The notes under the pieces are model-generated. The model saw only the letters and a program-made list of their open reading frames with translations, searched no databases and was not told the origin of the DNA. Source: Ascaphus truei (lineage: Eukaryota; Chordata; Amphibia; Anura; Ascaphidae). From it: a stretch of DNA of 64,000 bases. Position 1 is the first letter of the stretch, and every line of letters begins with the position of its first letter. The DNA lies in NCBI GenBank assembly GCA_036426205.1, contig CM071568.1, positions 40,017,221 through 40,081,220 of the forward strand, written 5' to 3'. Positions 21,578 through 31,299 of the stretch are shown here, in pieces. The position numbers and the translations under genes are program-made.

Positions 21578-22530
21578 TCAAAAGCCCTATTAGCCATATC
21601 TGGCCAATTAGTCTAGTGGAGGAGGAGTATGGGTTTGTTGGGGAGGATATGGTAAGGGGTTGGGTGATGGGAGAAGTTGTCCCAGAGTAGATGGTTAGGC
21701 CACCCGAGGATGGGAGATATAGGGGTTAACCCCTTGGTTACCTTAGTGGTTGGTAAAGAATTGCATAGTAATGCTTTACTAGCAACTAAGGTAGCCAAGG
21801 GAGGTAAAAGGTAGGTGGTGCATTTTAATATTGATAATGTATTCTATTTTTATTACAGGTTGCCATTGCTTGTCAATGTAGCTATCTAGGTCCAATTGAG
21901 AGGGCCTATGTAGCCACAGTGACAATCACTGGCCTTATGGTCTAAATTCATTTTTGTATTATTTGTTATGTACTTGTTTTTTTATTTAAATACATGCCTT
22001 ATGTTTTTTGAATGAGCAAAAAAGCCCTATTAGCCCATTTTGGCTAATAGGGCTATTGGCCATTAGTCTAGTTTGGGGGAAGGTCTTTTGGGGGGGGGGG
22101 GTTGGAATAGGATGGTGGAATGATGGGAGTGGTTTACCAGGGGTGGGTTGTAAGGCCACCAGGGGGTGGGATAGGGTTAACCCCTTGGTTAACTTAGTGG
22201 TTAGTAAAGCATACTTGCCACTAAGGTAACAAAGGGGGGTAGGTTGTGTATTGTATTATTTGTTAGATAGTGTTTTTGTTAATACCTTTTTCTTTTGGAC
22301 AAAAGACAGTTTAGCCATAATGTAATTGGATAATTGGGCTATTGTCCATTAGTATAGATGGTAGGTGTTATGGTTGTTGGGGGGTGGGGGTAATGAGGTG
22401 AGTGATTGGGTAGTTCCACCAGAAGGCCTCCTTGGGGTTTAACCCATTGGTTACATTGGCAATGCTTTACTAGCCACTAAGGTAGTCAAGGGGAGTATGT
22501 AGTGTAGTTTAATGTTTATATGAATCCAAT
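21578..22530 (+). repeat. Tandem repeat, three diverged units of about 220-440 bp
   Basis: Three units start with related phrases: 'aagccctattagccatatc' (21580), 'aagccctattagcccattt' (22022) and 'agtttagccataatg' (22310). Each contains a G-rich middle and 'ggttaaccccttggttac' followed by 'ctttactagcaactaaggta'-type sequence. Unit lengths differ because of indels. No coding capacity. It looks like a short satellite array or an internally repeated transposon. Unit 2 also carries a 32-bp hairpin based on AGCCCTATTAGCC (22022-22053). Confidence 0.72.
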
Positions 22531-22539
22531 TTGAGCCTT

Positions 22540-22584
22540 TTGTGGTCAGCTAGTCATGAAAACCATGACTAGCTGACCATTTAG
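22540..22584. repeat. Near-perfect palindrome
   Basis: TGGTCAGCTAGTCATG is followed after a few bases by its complement CATGACTAGCTGACCA. It lies at the end of the tandem array and may mark a foldback element end. Confidence 0.75.
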
Positions 22585-22719
22585 ACTACAAATGGGATAA
22601 CATTTACTGTAATGTAATGGTGGTGTCTAGAAAATGTACTTCATCCGGGGAATGGGTGAGTTTAAGGTTGATGGTCAGGTGGAAAGTATTGAAGTTGTCA
22701 TAGAACTGTAGGAGGTCCT

Positions 22720-23565
22720 GTTCGTGCAGGTGCACCACCACACACGCCTTGTAATGGGGACTGGTTAGACTACACGGGCCAATATGAGATTGGGTGGGTC
22801 AGGCCAGGGGGATACACCCGTTACAATTGGAGGCGCTGCTGAGATTCCTGTTAACAGGACAGGCTTTTGCTAGGCACACATTAGGAAACAGGGAGAGTGT
22901 CTGCTGCCACTTTGTGCTGCGTGGGACGGAACCAGGGGTAGTCAGGGAGATGCTGGAGCTGCATGCCGCAAAGACACCTTAGGATCCGTTAGGGGTTAGT
23001 GAGTCTGGAGCAGGGGGCTATTGCTGTTCTAGTCGCCTTGAGGTAGCGCTAGCGGGGGACGCCTAAGGGGTAAACTGGTAACTGAGAGCAGGAATTCTGG
23101 ACGGGTCCGCACTAGGCTAGCCAAAAGTAGGTCGACGCCCAAAGTACTGCATGGAAGAGCCAGAGTACTCTAGTCTCCATTCCAGATCACTTACCAAGGA
23201 GCACAGACTGGAGGAACGTGTTACAGTAGACACAAAGATGTCCTTGAGAAAAAGAACCCCACTGTGTGAGTGTGAGATTACTCGACAGTGGATGGCACCA
23301 AGAAAGAGTTCCTCACCAGGACCATCTCCCTGCGGAAGCACAGATCCTGATGAGGTGGAGGCGCTGCACATGATGTAAGTTGGACTCGTACCCACTACCT
23401 CAGCTACCTGTCCTGATGACATCCCCTAATAACACCAAGCGGGAGACTCAAGAGTCCTGTTACTTGCAGGTGCACCACCACACATGCCTTGTAATGGGGA
23501 CTGGTTAGACTACACGGGCCAATATGAGATTGGGTGGGTCAGGCCAGGGGGATACACCCGTTACA
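22720..23565 (+). mobile_element. Internally deleted LTR element with primer-binding site
   Basis: A stretch of about 100 bp ending ACACCCGTTACA occurs at 22725-22825 and again at 23465-23565. After the first copy and a 2-nt spacer comes TGGAGGCGCTGCTGAGATTC (22828-22847), where a primer-binding site is expected; it resembles the complement of a tRNA-Thr 3' end. So the first copy is the tail of a 5' LTR and the second that of a 3' LTR, with only about 0.6 kb between. The second copy has an embedded TGGAGGCGCTG at 23356-23366. No gag or pol remains. Confidence 0.6.
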
Positions 23566-24986
23566 TATATATACATTATATACACTAAGTAGGTGAAAAA
23601 CAGAAAGGCCCAGCGCAACATATAAAGTGACAACATATAGTACAATTCTTCAGTGCTAATCTGCTCATGAGTAAGGGTCATTTAGTTAAACAATCTCAAT
23701 TAGAGATGTGCAACATTTTAGCAAAATAACAGTTTTGAGAGTAATTGACCAAACATTTTTATACATACAGTACCCGGAAATAAGGGTTTTCCTGGAGAGG
23801 AAAGAGGGGAGACATGAGCATATTAAAATGAGTATTTCCCTCTGTGAAAATGAGATTTTGTTGTGAAGCTGTCAGATTTTTTGCTCATATTCCAGCAATG
23901 CGAAATTCACAGAAAATTTGCAAAAAAGTTTGGGAAATACTGTACTTTTGAACACATTTGCGCATTTTTAATCTCAATGTTTTGAATGGGATAACATTCA
24001 CAACATGTTATGAAATTCAGCAATAGGGTTTTAGAAACAGAAAAATGAACTTTTCCCCAAGTCTTTATTACTGTAGAATGCATACACATTTAATTTTAAT
24101 TTGAGAGAAAAAAAAAAGAAAGTACTGTAGGTGTATGCATGTTTTTAACAAAGCAAAACTAAAACAGAGAAAATATACATATTCTATAATATGACACTTT
24201 TCTACTCATCAGCTTTTACTTATTATTTCTTGAATGTTTTACTTTAGTACATATGTATATGCTTATAAAATTGGCAAAACAGTACTGTACCCTCCTGGCG
24301 TGCTTAATATAAAACAGCTTTGTAGAAATATTTCCTTTGCGGCAGCAGAAATGTTATCATAAAAGTCTTCTTGCTTTTATTCTATCTGCTAACCTGTAAA
24401 GCAAAATTACTTTTTGGGACAAAAGAAAGCAACACTATATTATTATACTATGAAAAGAAGGCTAATTAAAATCAACTGTGGCTGACCTTAGCTTATCTGA
24501 TATAAGAAATATTTCAATATCTTAATAATAATTGTTTGCTGTTTAAAGATACAGTATGTAAAAGTGCATTACAATTGCTCCCTGTAAGTATCCGTTGTTT
24601 GAAAACATCAATTCCCATATTTACTATGCAGTGCTTTAACAGCAAAACCCTTTCAGGTGCTGGAAAAGACTTTATGGTTCTAGTGAACGAGCTGTAAAGG
24701 TGTCTTATGGAAAAGTGCTACCTAGAAAATATAGCCCTACATTTAGTCTCCTTTCACTTCAGTCACAGAGAGCTACTATTAGGTCTTCTGAAATAGAGCC
24801 TTAAACACATTGGCTTTGCATTCTGTATGCTAGTCAGTAAATTATTCCCTATCAGGAACATAAGGGGGCACTGTAATGTTCCTGGAAAGTTTGTTTCCAT
24901 TGGTGGATCCAATATGGGATCCTATGGGAAAGTATTCCCTGTGTAACATGTTTGGCTTATGTGAGCATGCTCAGAGAATCTGCCTA
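23566..24986. other. Unassigned AT-rich stretch
   Basis: About 1.4 kb, rich in TACTGTA-like heptamers, without a recognised gene or repeat. Confidence 0.35.
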
Positions 24987-25330
24987 TACTGCTGCGGCCG
25001 AGTTTATTCGAGCATTTGCCCGTTCTCGGCCGCAGCAGTAACCTGGCGCGCGCCAGAGGGTGCCGGGCGCGCGCCGAAGCAGCGGAGGAGCGCCCTCCGA
25101 TCGGGGCGCTCTCCCTCCCGCTGCCGGGTCCGCCGGGTCCCCCGGAACCCCCTGCCGCCGTCCCCCACATCGCGGGACACCAGGGCTCCCTCGGGGAGCC
25201 CTGGACGCGCGTGCAGGGGGCGCAGGCACCCGATGACGCGTGACCGCGCATCGGTGATGCGCGGCACGCTGAGGGAGTGCGGCTAGCATGCCGGGGCATC
25301 CCCCGGCTTGCGGTGCTAGCCGTGCTGCAA
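24987..25330. repeat. GC-rich hairpin island (MITE-like)
   Basis: This 340-bp block is strikingly GC- and CpG-rich within AT-rich surroundings. A 16-bp perfect inverted repeat TACTGCTGCGGCCGAG pairs 24987-25002 with 25025-25040. Further hairpins occur, for example around 'ggctagcatgccgggg' (25281) with 'gctagcc' at 25314. Open frames exist on both strands at once, which argues against a real gene. Probably a CpG-rich DNA-transposon relic. Confidence 0.6.
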
Positions 25331-25712
25331 TAAAGTGTGTCGGTAGTGTACATGAAATTGACTTATCACCCTGAGAGGTCAGAGAGATACATTAGCAGGA
25401 AATCCTTACCTATTTGAGAGTTCCTTTGTCCTGCTTGGACCAATCAAAATTCCTATTACAAAATGAAGAAATCAAATGGATATAAGAAGAGAAGGAGAGT
25501 CACATGCCCAGCCTACGAGAGGTAAGCGAGCTGCTACAGTAAAAGGTGAGGTGCTGCTATCTGCACTGAGAGAAGCCAGAAACTGGCAACAAACCCAGAG
25601 ACTGCGTTTAACCGTGAGAGTTGTAGAACTATGGAGCTCTGCATGCTGCTTTCATATCCCCGTATCCTGTGGGAGTTCTGTACCAGTGGGGTCAGTGCCT
25701 GAACTGTGTGTT
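25331..25712. other. Unassigned stretch before a hammerhead-like motif
   Basis: No coding motif recognised. It may be part of the same element as the motif at 25713. Confidence 0.35.
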
Positions 25713-25745
25713 TTTGAAAAAGCGCATAGGTGCGTGAAACACGTT
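25713..25745 (+). ncRNA. Degenerate hammerhead-like motif
   Basis: UUUGAAA (25713-25719), stem II GCGCA-TAGG-TGCGT (25722-25735) and GAAAC (25736-25740) follow the hammerhead order, but the CUGANGA box has lost consensus bases and no cleavable stem III was found. The sequence after it ('ctcattaaatctttttt' then 'gcagtgc') parallels that after the motif at 8424, so both are relics of one element family. Confidence 0.35.
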
Positions 25746-26069
25746 AGAGGTTCCCATATCTCTATTTTAAAATGTTGTTGACAGCTCATTAAATCTTTTT
25801 TCTGTGATCCGGCTTCCGTCGTTTTTCATTTATAGGCAGTGCACCGCTACATCCTGTCCCCCACAGGAGATCATATGATATCCCACACGTAAGCAGGATG
25901 CACGCCAAACCAGACTCTTCAATCAACCAAGTCGTGGCTTATCGAGACTTATAGAATAGGCCCATAAATCCAGCAAAAAAAAAACACTTTGCATGTATTT
26001 GCATCTCATACATTTTCTCTTAGCTTTCAAAAAATTGTAAACAATTTAGCAGTGTAGTTGGCGTTCATA

Positions 26070-27472
26070 TGTAGCCAGGTTCCCTCTGGCTCCCCAGACA
26101 TTCGGTTCTCTCTCTCTTACCTGTGACAGCGCGAGGGCAGTTGCATGGGTGATCGCGTCACCGGGGGCTCCCGGCGACATCAGCTACAGGGCGCCGCCAT
26201 CTTGTATGCGTTCGCATATGCGCGGAAGCTCGCGCACGCACAGTATAGCCCCAGATGCGATACGGCAGCCATTACAGGGAGTGAGAAGAGGCGCTCCCTA
26301 GTCAGGGACATCCCCCAGTTCGCACATGCGCAGTTAGCAGCGGTGTCGGCCATTACACAGCGCGCACAAGGCCCCAATGTTAAAGAGAGCCACCAAGGAC
26401 TACAATTCCCAGCAGCCTCTGGGGACTGCACTTTCACCCTTGTCACAGGCAGCCAGGCAGCCAATAAGGCTGACAGATTCTCATGCTGCAAAGTTGCAAC
26501 AATGTTGTGTGAAGACAGGGATTGTCAGTTAGGAGCTGGGACACAGAGAGGGGAGGGTGTGTTTGTGCAGGGAGGAAAGTAGCCTCCTGCACTAGGCCAG
26601 AAGTCTCCCTTTAGCCCCAGCTAGGCTCTACTCACCTCAGCTTGTGGTTACTACAGGGACTCCCCTTAGACTAGGGACAGGGTCCTGTAGACCCTAGACA
26701 AGTGAGGGTCCAGCCAGGAACCGTGACTATCCTGGCAATTGCTGTGAAGGTAATACAACCTCTGCATTAGCAGAGAAAAGAGACATTATAAAGGTGGATC
26801 ACTCCATGCAGGAGCCACCCACCGTTGAGGCGGAGGCATCTTGGATCATCTCCTGGAGCAAGGGATTCCAAGCAAAGGTCATCTGCGCACCCGGTAGCAG
26901 GAGGACCGGGCCGGTATTATCCAAGTCACCAAATGCACCATCTATACACTTCATCTTAGTGGGCAGCGCTGTCCCACATGTGGGTGGGGTTAAGGGACTC
27001 TTGGGACTTTGGGTTCAAGGACTTTGGGGATACTGTGTAAAGAGGTTATAGCCCAGTTAGGGGCAAGGTTATAGCTGCCAGCTAGTGGCAGAGGGTGGCA
27101 TATATATCGTTGTGCATACTGATGATGTTGCACTGTGAAAGTATGATACTCTGTGTTGTGTTGCTATACAATATGATGTGATGTGATGTTATTGTGTTAT
27201 TTGCTCGTTCAGTAAACCGTTTAGCCATAACCCTGGTGTATGTGGTTTCTGGGTGGGTTCCTATGCTAGGCCCATTCTACATTCCTATAGAATCCTACAT
27301 AGGTGGAGGCGCTGACCGACGAGAACGTTCCAGAGATTCACCCCAGGCTCTCACTAGCGGAGGCTCAGGCCTCCCGTGATCCTGACAGGTATAACGCACC
27401 ACACCAGGTAACATTAGGTTCCCCACACACACACACACAATATGGGATTGGGTGGGGGGAATACCCGTTACA
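26070..27472 (+). mobile_element. 5' LTR of a gag-bearing element, about 1.4 kb
   Basis: It starts TGTAGCCAGGTTCCCTCTGG and ends CCCGTTACA, followed two bases later by a primer-binding site. Its 5' part has a YY1-type GCCGCCATCTTG (26193-26204), an NRF1-like CGCACATGCGCA (26321-26332) and a ZNF143-type ACTACAATTCCCAGCA (26399-26414); a TATA-like ATTATAAAGG lies near 26785. An embedded TGGAGGCGCTG is at 27304-27314. It is related to the truncated LTR at 17339. No matching 3' LTR is seen downstream because other elements replace the rest of the provirus. Confidence 0.68.
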
Positions 27473-27474
27473 TT

Positions 27475-27494
27475 TGGAGGCGCTGCTGAGATCA
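27475..27494 (+). promoter_or_regulatory. Primer-binding site
   Basis: TGGAGGCGCTGCTGAGATCA begins two bases after the LTR end, the normal place for the tRNA primer site of a retroelement. It begins with TGG, complementary to tRNA CCA ends, and resembles the complement of tRNA-Thr 3' ends. The same site occurs at 22828. Confidence 0.65.
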
Positions 27495-27529
27495 GACCTG
27501 GGGTGCCCTATAGTTTTTTTTACCCAAAA

Positions 27530-28039
27530 ATGTTTGTAAAGTCCGAACAGAAGGTCCTCGTCTGGGCCTTGAGGCAAGATCTTAGCCCCCGTCGTGTGGT
27601 GGCTGTAGGAGGCCTTCCCGCAAATATATCAGATGTGGAGGTCTGTGCTCATATGCGTAAAATCCCCGGGTGGCCGTATGCCTGTATTTTAGATGAAGAT
27701 CAAAACCCCACGTCCATGTGGAGATCGATACTTTTTGTGGTGACGCCCACGTGGGATATATGCCTGCCAGAGGCACCATCCACATTGTTTATGCCAGGGG
27801 GTCCCCCTGAGGGTTACCCTTTAGTCTACTCTGACCTAGCGACATGGCAACTTTCCCCAAGTTGGCAGCGTGCACGTGCTGCTGCGCTCAAGGAGGCGAA
27901 TTACCTTGCAGAAAGCTGTCCGGGATTGGCGGGAAACCCTAAGCCCCGCCCCCGCCAACTGAGTGGCACAGTGCAGAGCCAGAAACACTCCTTGGTGTGC
28001 CGCCCCTCCTTTAAATTCCACCAGGTGGAAGCACAGTGA
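27530..28039 (+). CDS. Gag-like ORF, PNMA-type N-terminal domain (possible)
   Basis: An open frame of 169 codons starts at the first ATG after the primer-binding site; A at -3 supports this start. The layout W...LSPRRVVAVGGLPANIS followed by an acidic/aromatic segment ('GWPYACILDED') and a hydrophobic strand ('SILFVV') recalls the N-terminal RRM-like part of PNMA proteins and related Ty3/gypsy Gags. The C-terminal third is rich in Ala, Arg and Pro. It ends in TGA at 28037. Position directly after LTR and PBS makes Gag the natural call. PNMA similarity is by eye; capsid and zinc-knuckle parts are not seen in this frame. Confidence 0.5.
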   Translation: MFVKSEQKVLVWALRQDLSPRRVVAVGGLPANISDVEVCAHMRKIPGWPYACILDEDQNPTSMWRSILFVVTPTWDICLPEAPSTLFMPGGPPEGYPLVYSDLATWQLSPSWQRARAAALKEANYLAESCPGLAGNPKPRPRQLSGTVQSQKHSLVCRPSFKFHQVEAQ

Positions 28040-28190
28040 GCTCCAACCAGTAACTGCTGTCTCCACTAAAGAAAGTACTGGATGCAGAGAAACCCACCCT
28101 CCGTCGTATGGAATCTGGCAGACTAAGGGAGGGAGCGTATCCTTTCTTTTGTGTCAGTGCTTAACAAAATTATTGAGTTCGTCTGGTAGT

Positions 28191-29240
28191 ATGGACTTTG
28201 ACACCTTGAAGCGAATAATAGAAAATCAGGTGGCCAACGTGAGCGAGGAGGGATGCATACAATGTATCTGTAACAAATGTGACTGCTCATTTTGTGAATT
28301 GGCCTGGGGACCCAAATGTGCCAGCTGCGTGGTACAGCTCCTGAAGCCCGTGCTGCTGCAGTCTGCTGAACCAGCAGAGAAAGAGGAGCCTGACCTCTCT
28401 ACTAAAGTGAGTTACACTGCTAATCAGTCTGTCTTAATCCCAGAGGCTTCACGGGGCCTGTGTGTCCAAAGTGATGTTCCATACACTATTGCAGAAACAG
28501 ATTATGTTCCCCCTGGGAATGAAATAGACTGCAAGGGGTTACACCCTAATGTGTATGTGGCCCGGCTATTGCCAGGAATAGATACACTCACGCTAATGTG
28601 CCCCTGCCTTCAGGAAGCCTGTGACAGGGGAGTCGACTTATCCCAGTTCCCGCTAGGCTTCAAGACAACCGAGGTGTAAGGAGAAACGTGTATACAATGT
28701 TTTAGTACCACCTGTGACTGTTCTAGGGGCGAACTGGCATGGGAGCCCGAGTGTGCCTGCTGCGGGGCATGTTTCTTGAAGCCTATTATGCCCCAGCCTG
28801 CAGAATCCACAGAGGAAACTGATGTGACTGATCTCTCTACCCAGGTGGTTGAAGCCGCTGCTATTCAACCTACCCCAGCTATAGAGGTTGCAGAGGGCTC
28901 GTGCGCCCAAATGGACATTCTAGACTCGGTTCCACACTCAGGACTGCAGATTTCGGTATCGCAGGGTATGGTGTCTCTACCCCCATCCTCTCTTAGTGAT
29001 TCCAGCGACCGACAACCAGCTGTGGTGATGCGCCAGCCGGCGGACCACACGAGTGAAGCTGAAGATAAAGAGACATTTATCCCATCGGCTGCGGACCCTG
29101 ATATGGGCCCGTGTGCCTTACAACGGCCAGTCCGGCCTACAACGATGGTACCATCGGTCCCAAGCTTGGGATCAGTACCTGTTAACGACGACAAGGGTGA
29201 GTTGACTGCCCCAGGGGTGTTGGGTGTGGCTTCCAGGTGA
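28191..29240 (+). pseudogene. Unassigned Cys-rich retroelement ORF with one in-frame stop
   Basis: A frame starting MDFDTLKRIIENQVANVSEEG runs to a TAA at 28677 and continues in the same frame to 29240. Each half opens with a Cys-rich box: 'CIQCICNKCDCSFCELAW...CASC', then 'CIQCFSTTCDCSRGELAW...CACC', each followed by 'LKP' and an acidic Glu/Pro segment with 'DLST'. So the ORF holds an internal duplication. A pyrimidine tract and CAG lie just upstream (about 28142-28156), a possible splice acceptor. I do not recognise the family; it could be a downstream Gag part or an accessory protein. The frame is lost after 29240. Confidence 0.45.
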
Positions 29241-29289
29241 CCGCGGAGCACGGTAGCTCCTTAAGTCTGGCCACCAGGGCGATTGGCTC

Positions 29290-30148
29290 CACTCAGCCTC
29301 TCCAGACTGACAAACTTCAGAAGCGAGCAATTTTTAAAGAGCAATGGTTTTCTCTTGGCTATCCTTCCATGAACACCATTCTTGTTCAGTATTTTTCTAA
29401 TAGGTGAGTCATGAACACTCATAATAACCAAGGTGAGAGTGGCCTTCAGATTCTTGAATGTTACTCTGGGGTTCTTTGTGACTTCTGGGGTGATTTGCTG
29501 TTTTTTTCTTGGAGAGATTTTAGTAGGACAAGCAATCCTGGGTAGAGTGACTGTGGTCTTGAACTTTCTCCATTTGTTACTCTGGAGTTCTTTGTGACTT
29601 CCGAGATGATTTTCTGTTTTTTTCTTGGAGAAATTTTAGTAGGACAAGCAATCCAGAGTGACTGTGGTCTTGAACTTTCTCCATTTGTAGACTATTGTAG
29701 ACTACAGGTTTTATAAGCCTTTCTAGACTGTAACTGCTTTTCTGAGGTCCTCAGAGATTTCTTTTGATCATGGCATGACATGTTTCCACACACCTGTATG
29801 GTGAAGACCAAACTCACAAAGTTTCTGATCTTTATATAGAGTGGGTCCTCCAAAACTCACCCCTGAAGATCTTCCTAATTATTTAAACACCTGATTCTAA
29901 TTATCCCCCTTAATTTAGCTGATAAAACCAGGGTTTCACTTTTTTTTGCACATACCCTGACTCTTAATTACTTATTGTTTGTCTAATTTATACATAATTT
30001 TTTTCCTCCCAAAAGAAACTAAATTGGTTAATATAAACCCTACTGGATATTTAAGAAAAAACAGGTTTTGATTCAAGAAAATTATCAAAGAAAAACTATG
30101 GAATTTCTGTAATTATCATTGGTTTTCACAAACTTTTTCTCGCCAATG
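29290..30148 (-). pseudogene. Tc1-type transposon, 5' half with terminal repeat
   Basis: On the minus strand the end at 30148 reads CATTGGCGAGAAAAAGTTTG, a Tc1-like terminal repeat followed by TA. The transposase N-terminus can be traced from about 29778 with 'SKEISEDLRKAV', then 'TKNPRVTFKNLKATL' (about 29460) and 'LNKNGVHGRIAKRKPLL' (about 29360). A tandem duplication of about 110 bp ('tggagagattttagtaggac' twice, 29500 and 29625) disrupts the gene. The copy breaks near 29290; the catalytic part is absent. The same family end occurs at 57164. Confidence 0.78.
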
Positions 30149-30395
30149 TAGTGTTGTCTCAAGCAGGAAGCGACCCACAGGGCTGAGGTAGGAAGGACTG
30201 ACCTGAGCCGAGGGACAGAGTCCTGATAGAGTAGTGAGTCGTAAGCCAAAGGTCAGGGCTGGCAGCAGTGTTGCGTAGTTGGTGTGGATGCAGAGGTCGA
30301 GGCAGGCTGAAGACAAGGATAGTCGAGCCGGGTCTGGTAACGAGGAAGACAATAGTAAAGACATTGCATGAACTCAGCATGAACTGGAACTTTGC
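30149..30395. other. Unassigned stretch
   Basis: Moderately GC-rich sequence between the Tc1 end and the proline-repeat ORF; nothing recognised. Confidence 0.35.
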
Positions 30396-30749
30396 TTGGC
30401 AACTTCCTGCTTACAGGGCTGTCCTTTTAAAGGAAGTTGCCAGGAGCAAAAATGGACGATTCTGCCACAAAGGGTGAGCAAGAGCAAAATCCCGGACCGG
30501 ACTCCGAAAACCCGGCACGGATTTTGCCAAACCTCAAATGTAGCTCCAGCTTCCTTACCTGCTGCACCACCAAGCCTGTCACCTGCTGCACCACCAGCCC
30601 CATCACCTTCTGCACCACCAACCCCGTCACCTACTGTACCACCATCCCTGTCACCTGCTGTAACACCAGGCCTATCACCTGAAGCACCATCAGCCTCGTC
30701 ACCTGCTGCACCACCAGCCCAGTCGCCTGCTCCTTCAAGAGCTCCATAA
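30396..30749 (+). CDS. Proline-rich repeat ORF, unassigned
   Basis: A 117-codon frame whose last 65 residues are 8-residue repeats of the type SPAAPPxx, encoded by a 24-bp minisatellite (about 30545-30735). Such Ala/Pro/Ser linkers occur between domains of transposon-encoded DNA-binding proteins, for example Myb/SANT-like proteins of Harbinger elements, but no DNA-binding domain is seen. A second open frame reads the same repeats as Thr/Cys/Pro. Function unknown; it may be only a translated minisatellite. Confidence 0.3.
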   Translation: MATSCLQGCPFKGSCQEQKWTILPQRVSKSKIPDRTPKTRHGFCQTSNVAPASLPAAPPSLSPAAPPAPSPSAPPTPSPTVPPSLSPAVTPGLSPEAPSASSPAAPPAQSPAPSRAP

Positions 30750-30802
30750 GCTCCTGTAGATGTTTCAATTAGCACTATGCCAGCCTGCAGTGCCAGTATC
30801 AG

Positions 30803-31051
30803 TTGATGTGCATGCAGATTTCTGTCTATAGTCATAATGATCTTGCAAATCTTTCGCAGAAATGCAACCGTCATTTCACCATGATCCAACTGTTGCGTCA
30901 GCACACGACTAATGTGATGAACAGTTTAGCCGTACTTAGTGGTGCTTTTAATAGGCTAACCAGGGAAGTGCAGAAAGCAGCTGAGAACATTCAACCGGCT
31001 TCGAATGTATCCAGTACAGCTGCATTAAGTGACTCATTGGCTAACGTCTGA
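30803..31051 (+). pseudogene. Short helical ORF, possibly C-terminus of a transposon Myb/SANT-like protein
   Basis: The frame contains 'NLSQKCNRHFTMIQLLRQHTTN' type sequence followed by 'LAVLSGAFNRLTREVQKAAENI', a heptad-like amphipathic helix. Together with the preceding proline-rich linker this recalls C-terminal helices of Myb/SANT-like proteins from Harbinger transposons. The frames are offset relative to the proline-rich ORF, so if they belong together a frameshift separates them. Weak call. Confidence 0.3.
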
Positions 31052-31299
31052 CAGTGGTCAATCCCATTTCTCTTCCTCCAGCAACTTCAACTCCTCCTGC
31101 TACTTCTCCTAGTCCACCTAGGCAACAAGTGCCCAAGTTGCTGCTAGACTTAAGAGGCCACATACAAGAGGCCCTAGCCAGCCTGTCCCTTACACTGGTA
31201 AAAAGGAGATTAAAAAAATGTTGGTTTCATAGTCAATGTTATATTTTGTTTTATCATGTTATTTTGCAGCCACAGTGCTTTAACTGTGCATATGAATAA

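Noticed and set aside
24876..25353. Five overlapping Arg/Ala/Pro-rich ORFs on both strands
   Set aside because: GC-rich DNA lacks stop codons by composition; frames open on both strands and no domain is visible.
30545..30735. CRISPR-like direct repeats
   Set aside because: Contiguous 24-bp units without spacers in vertebrate DNA: a minisatellite.
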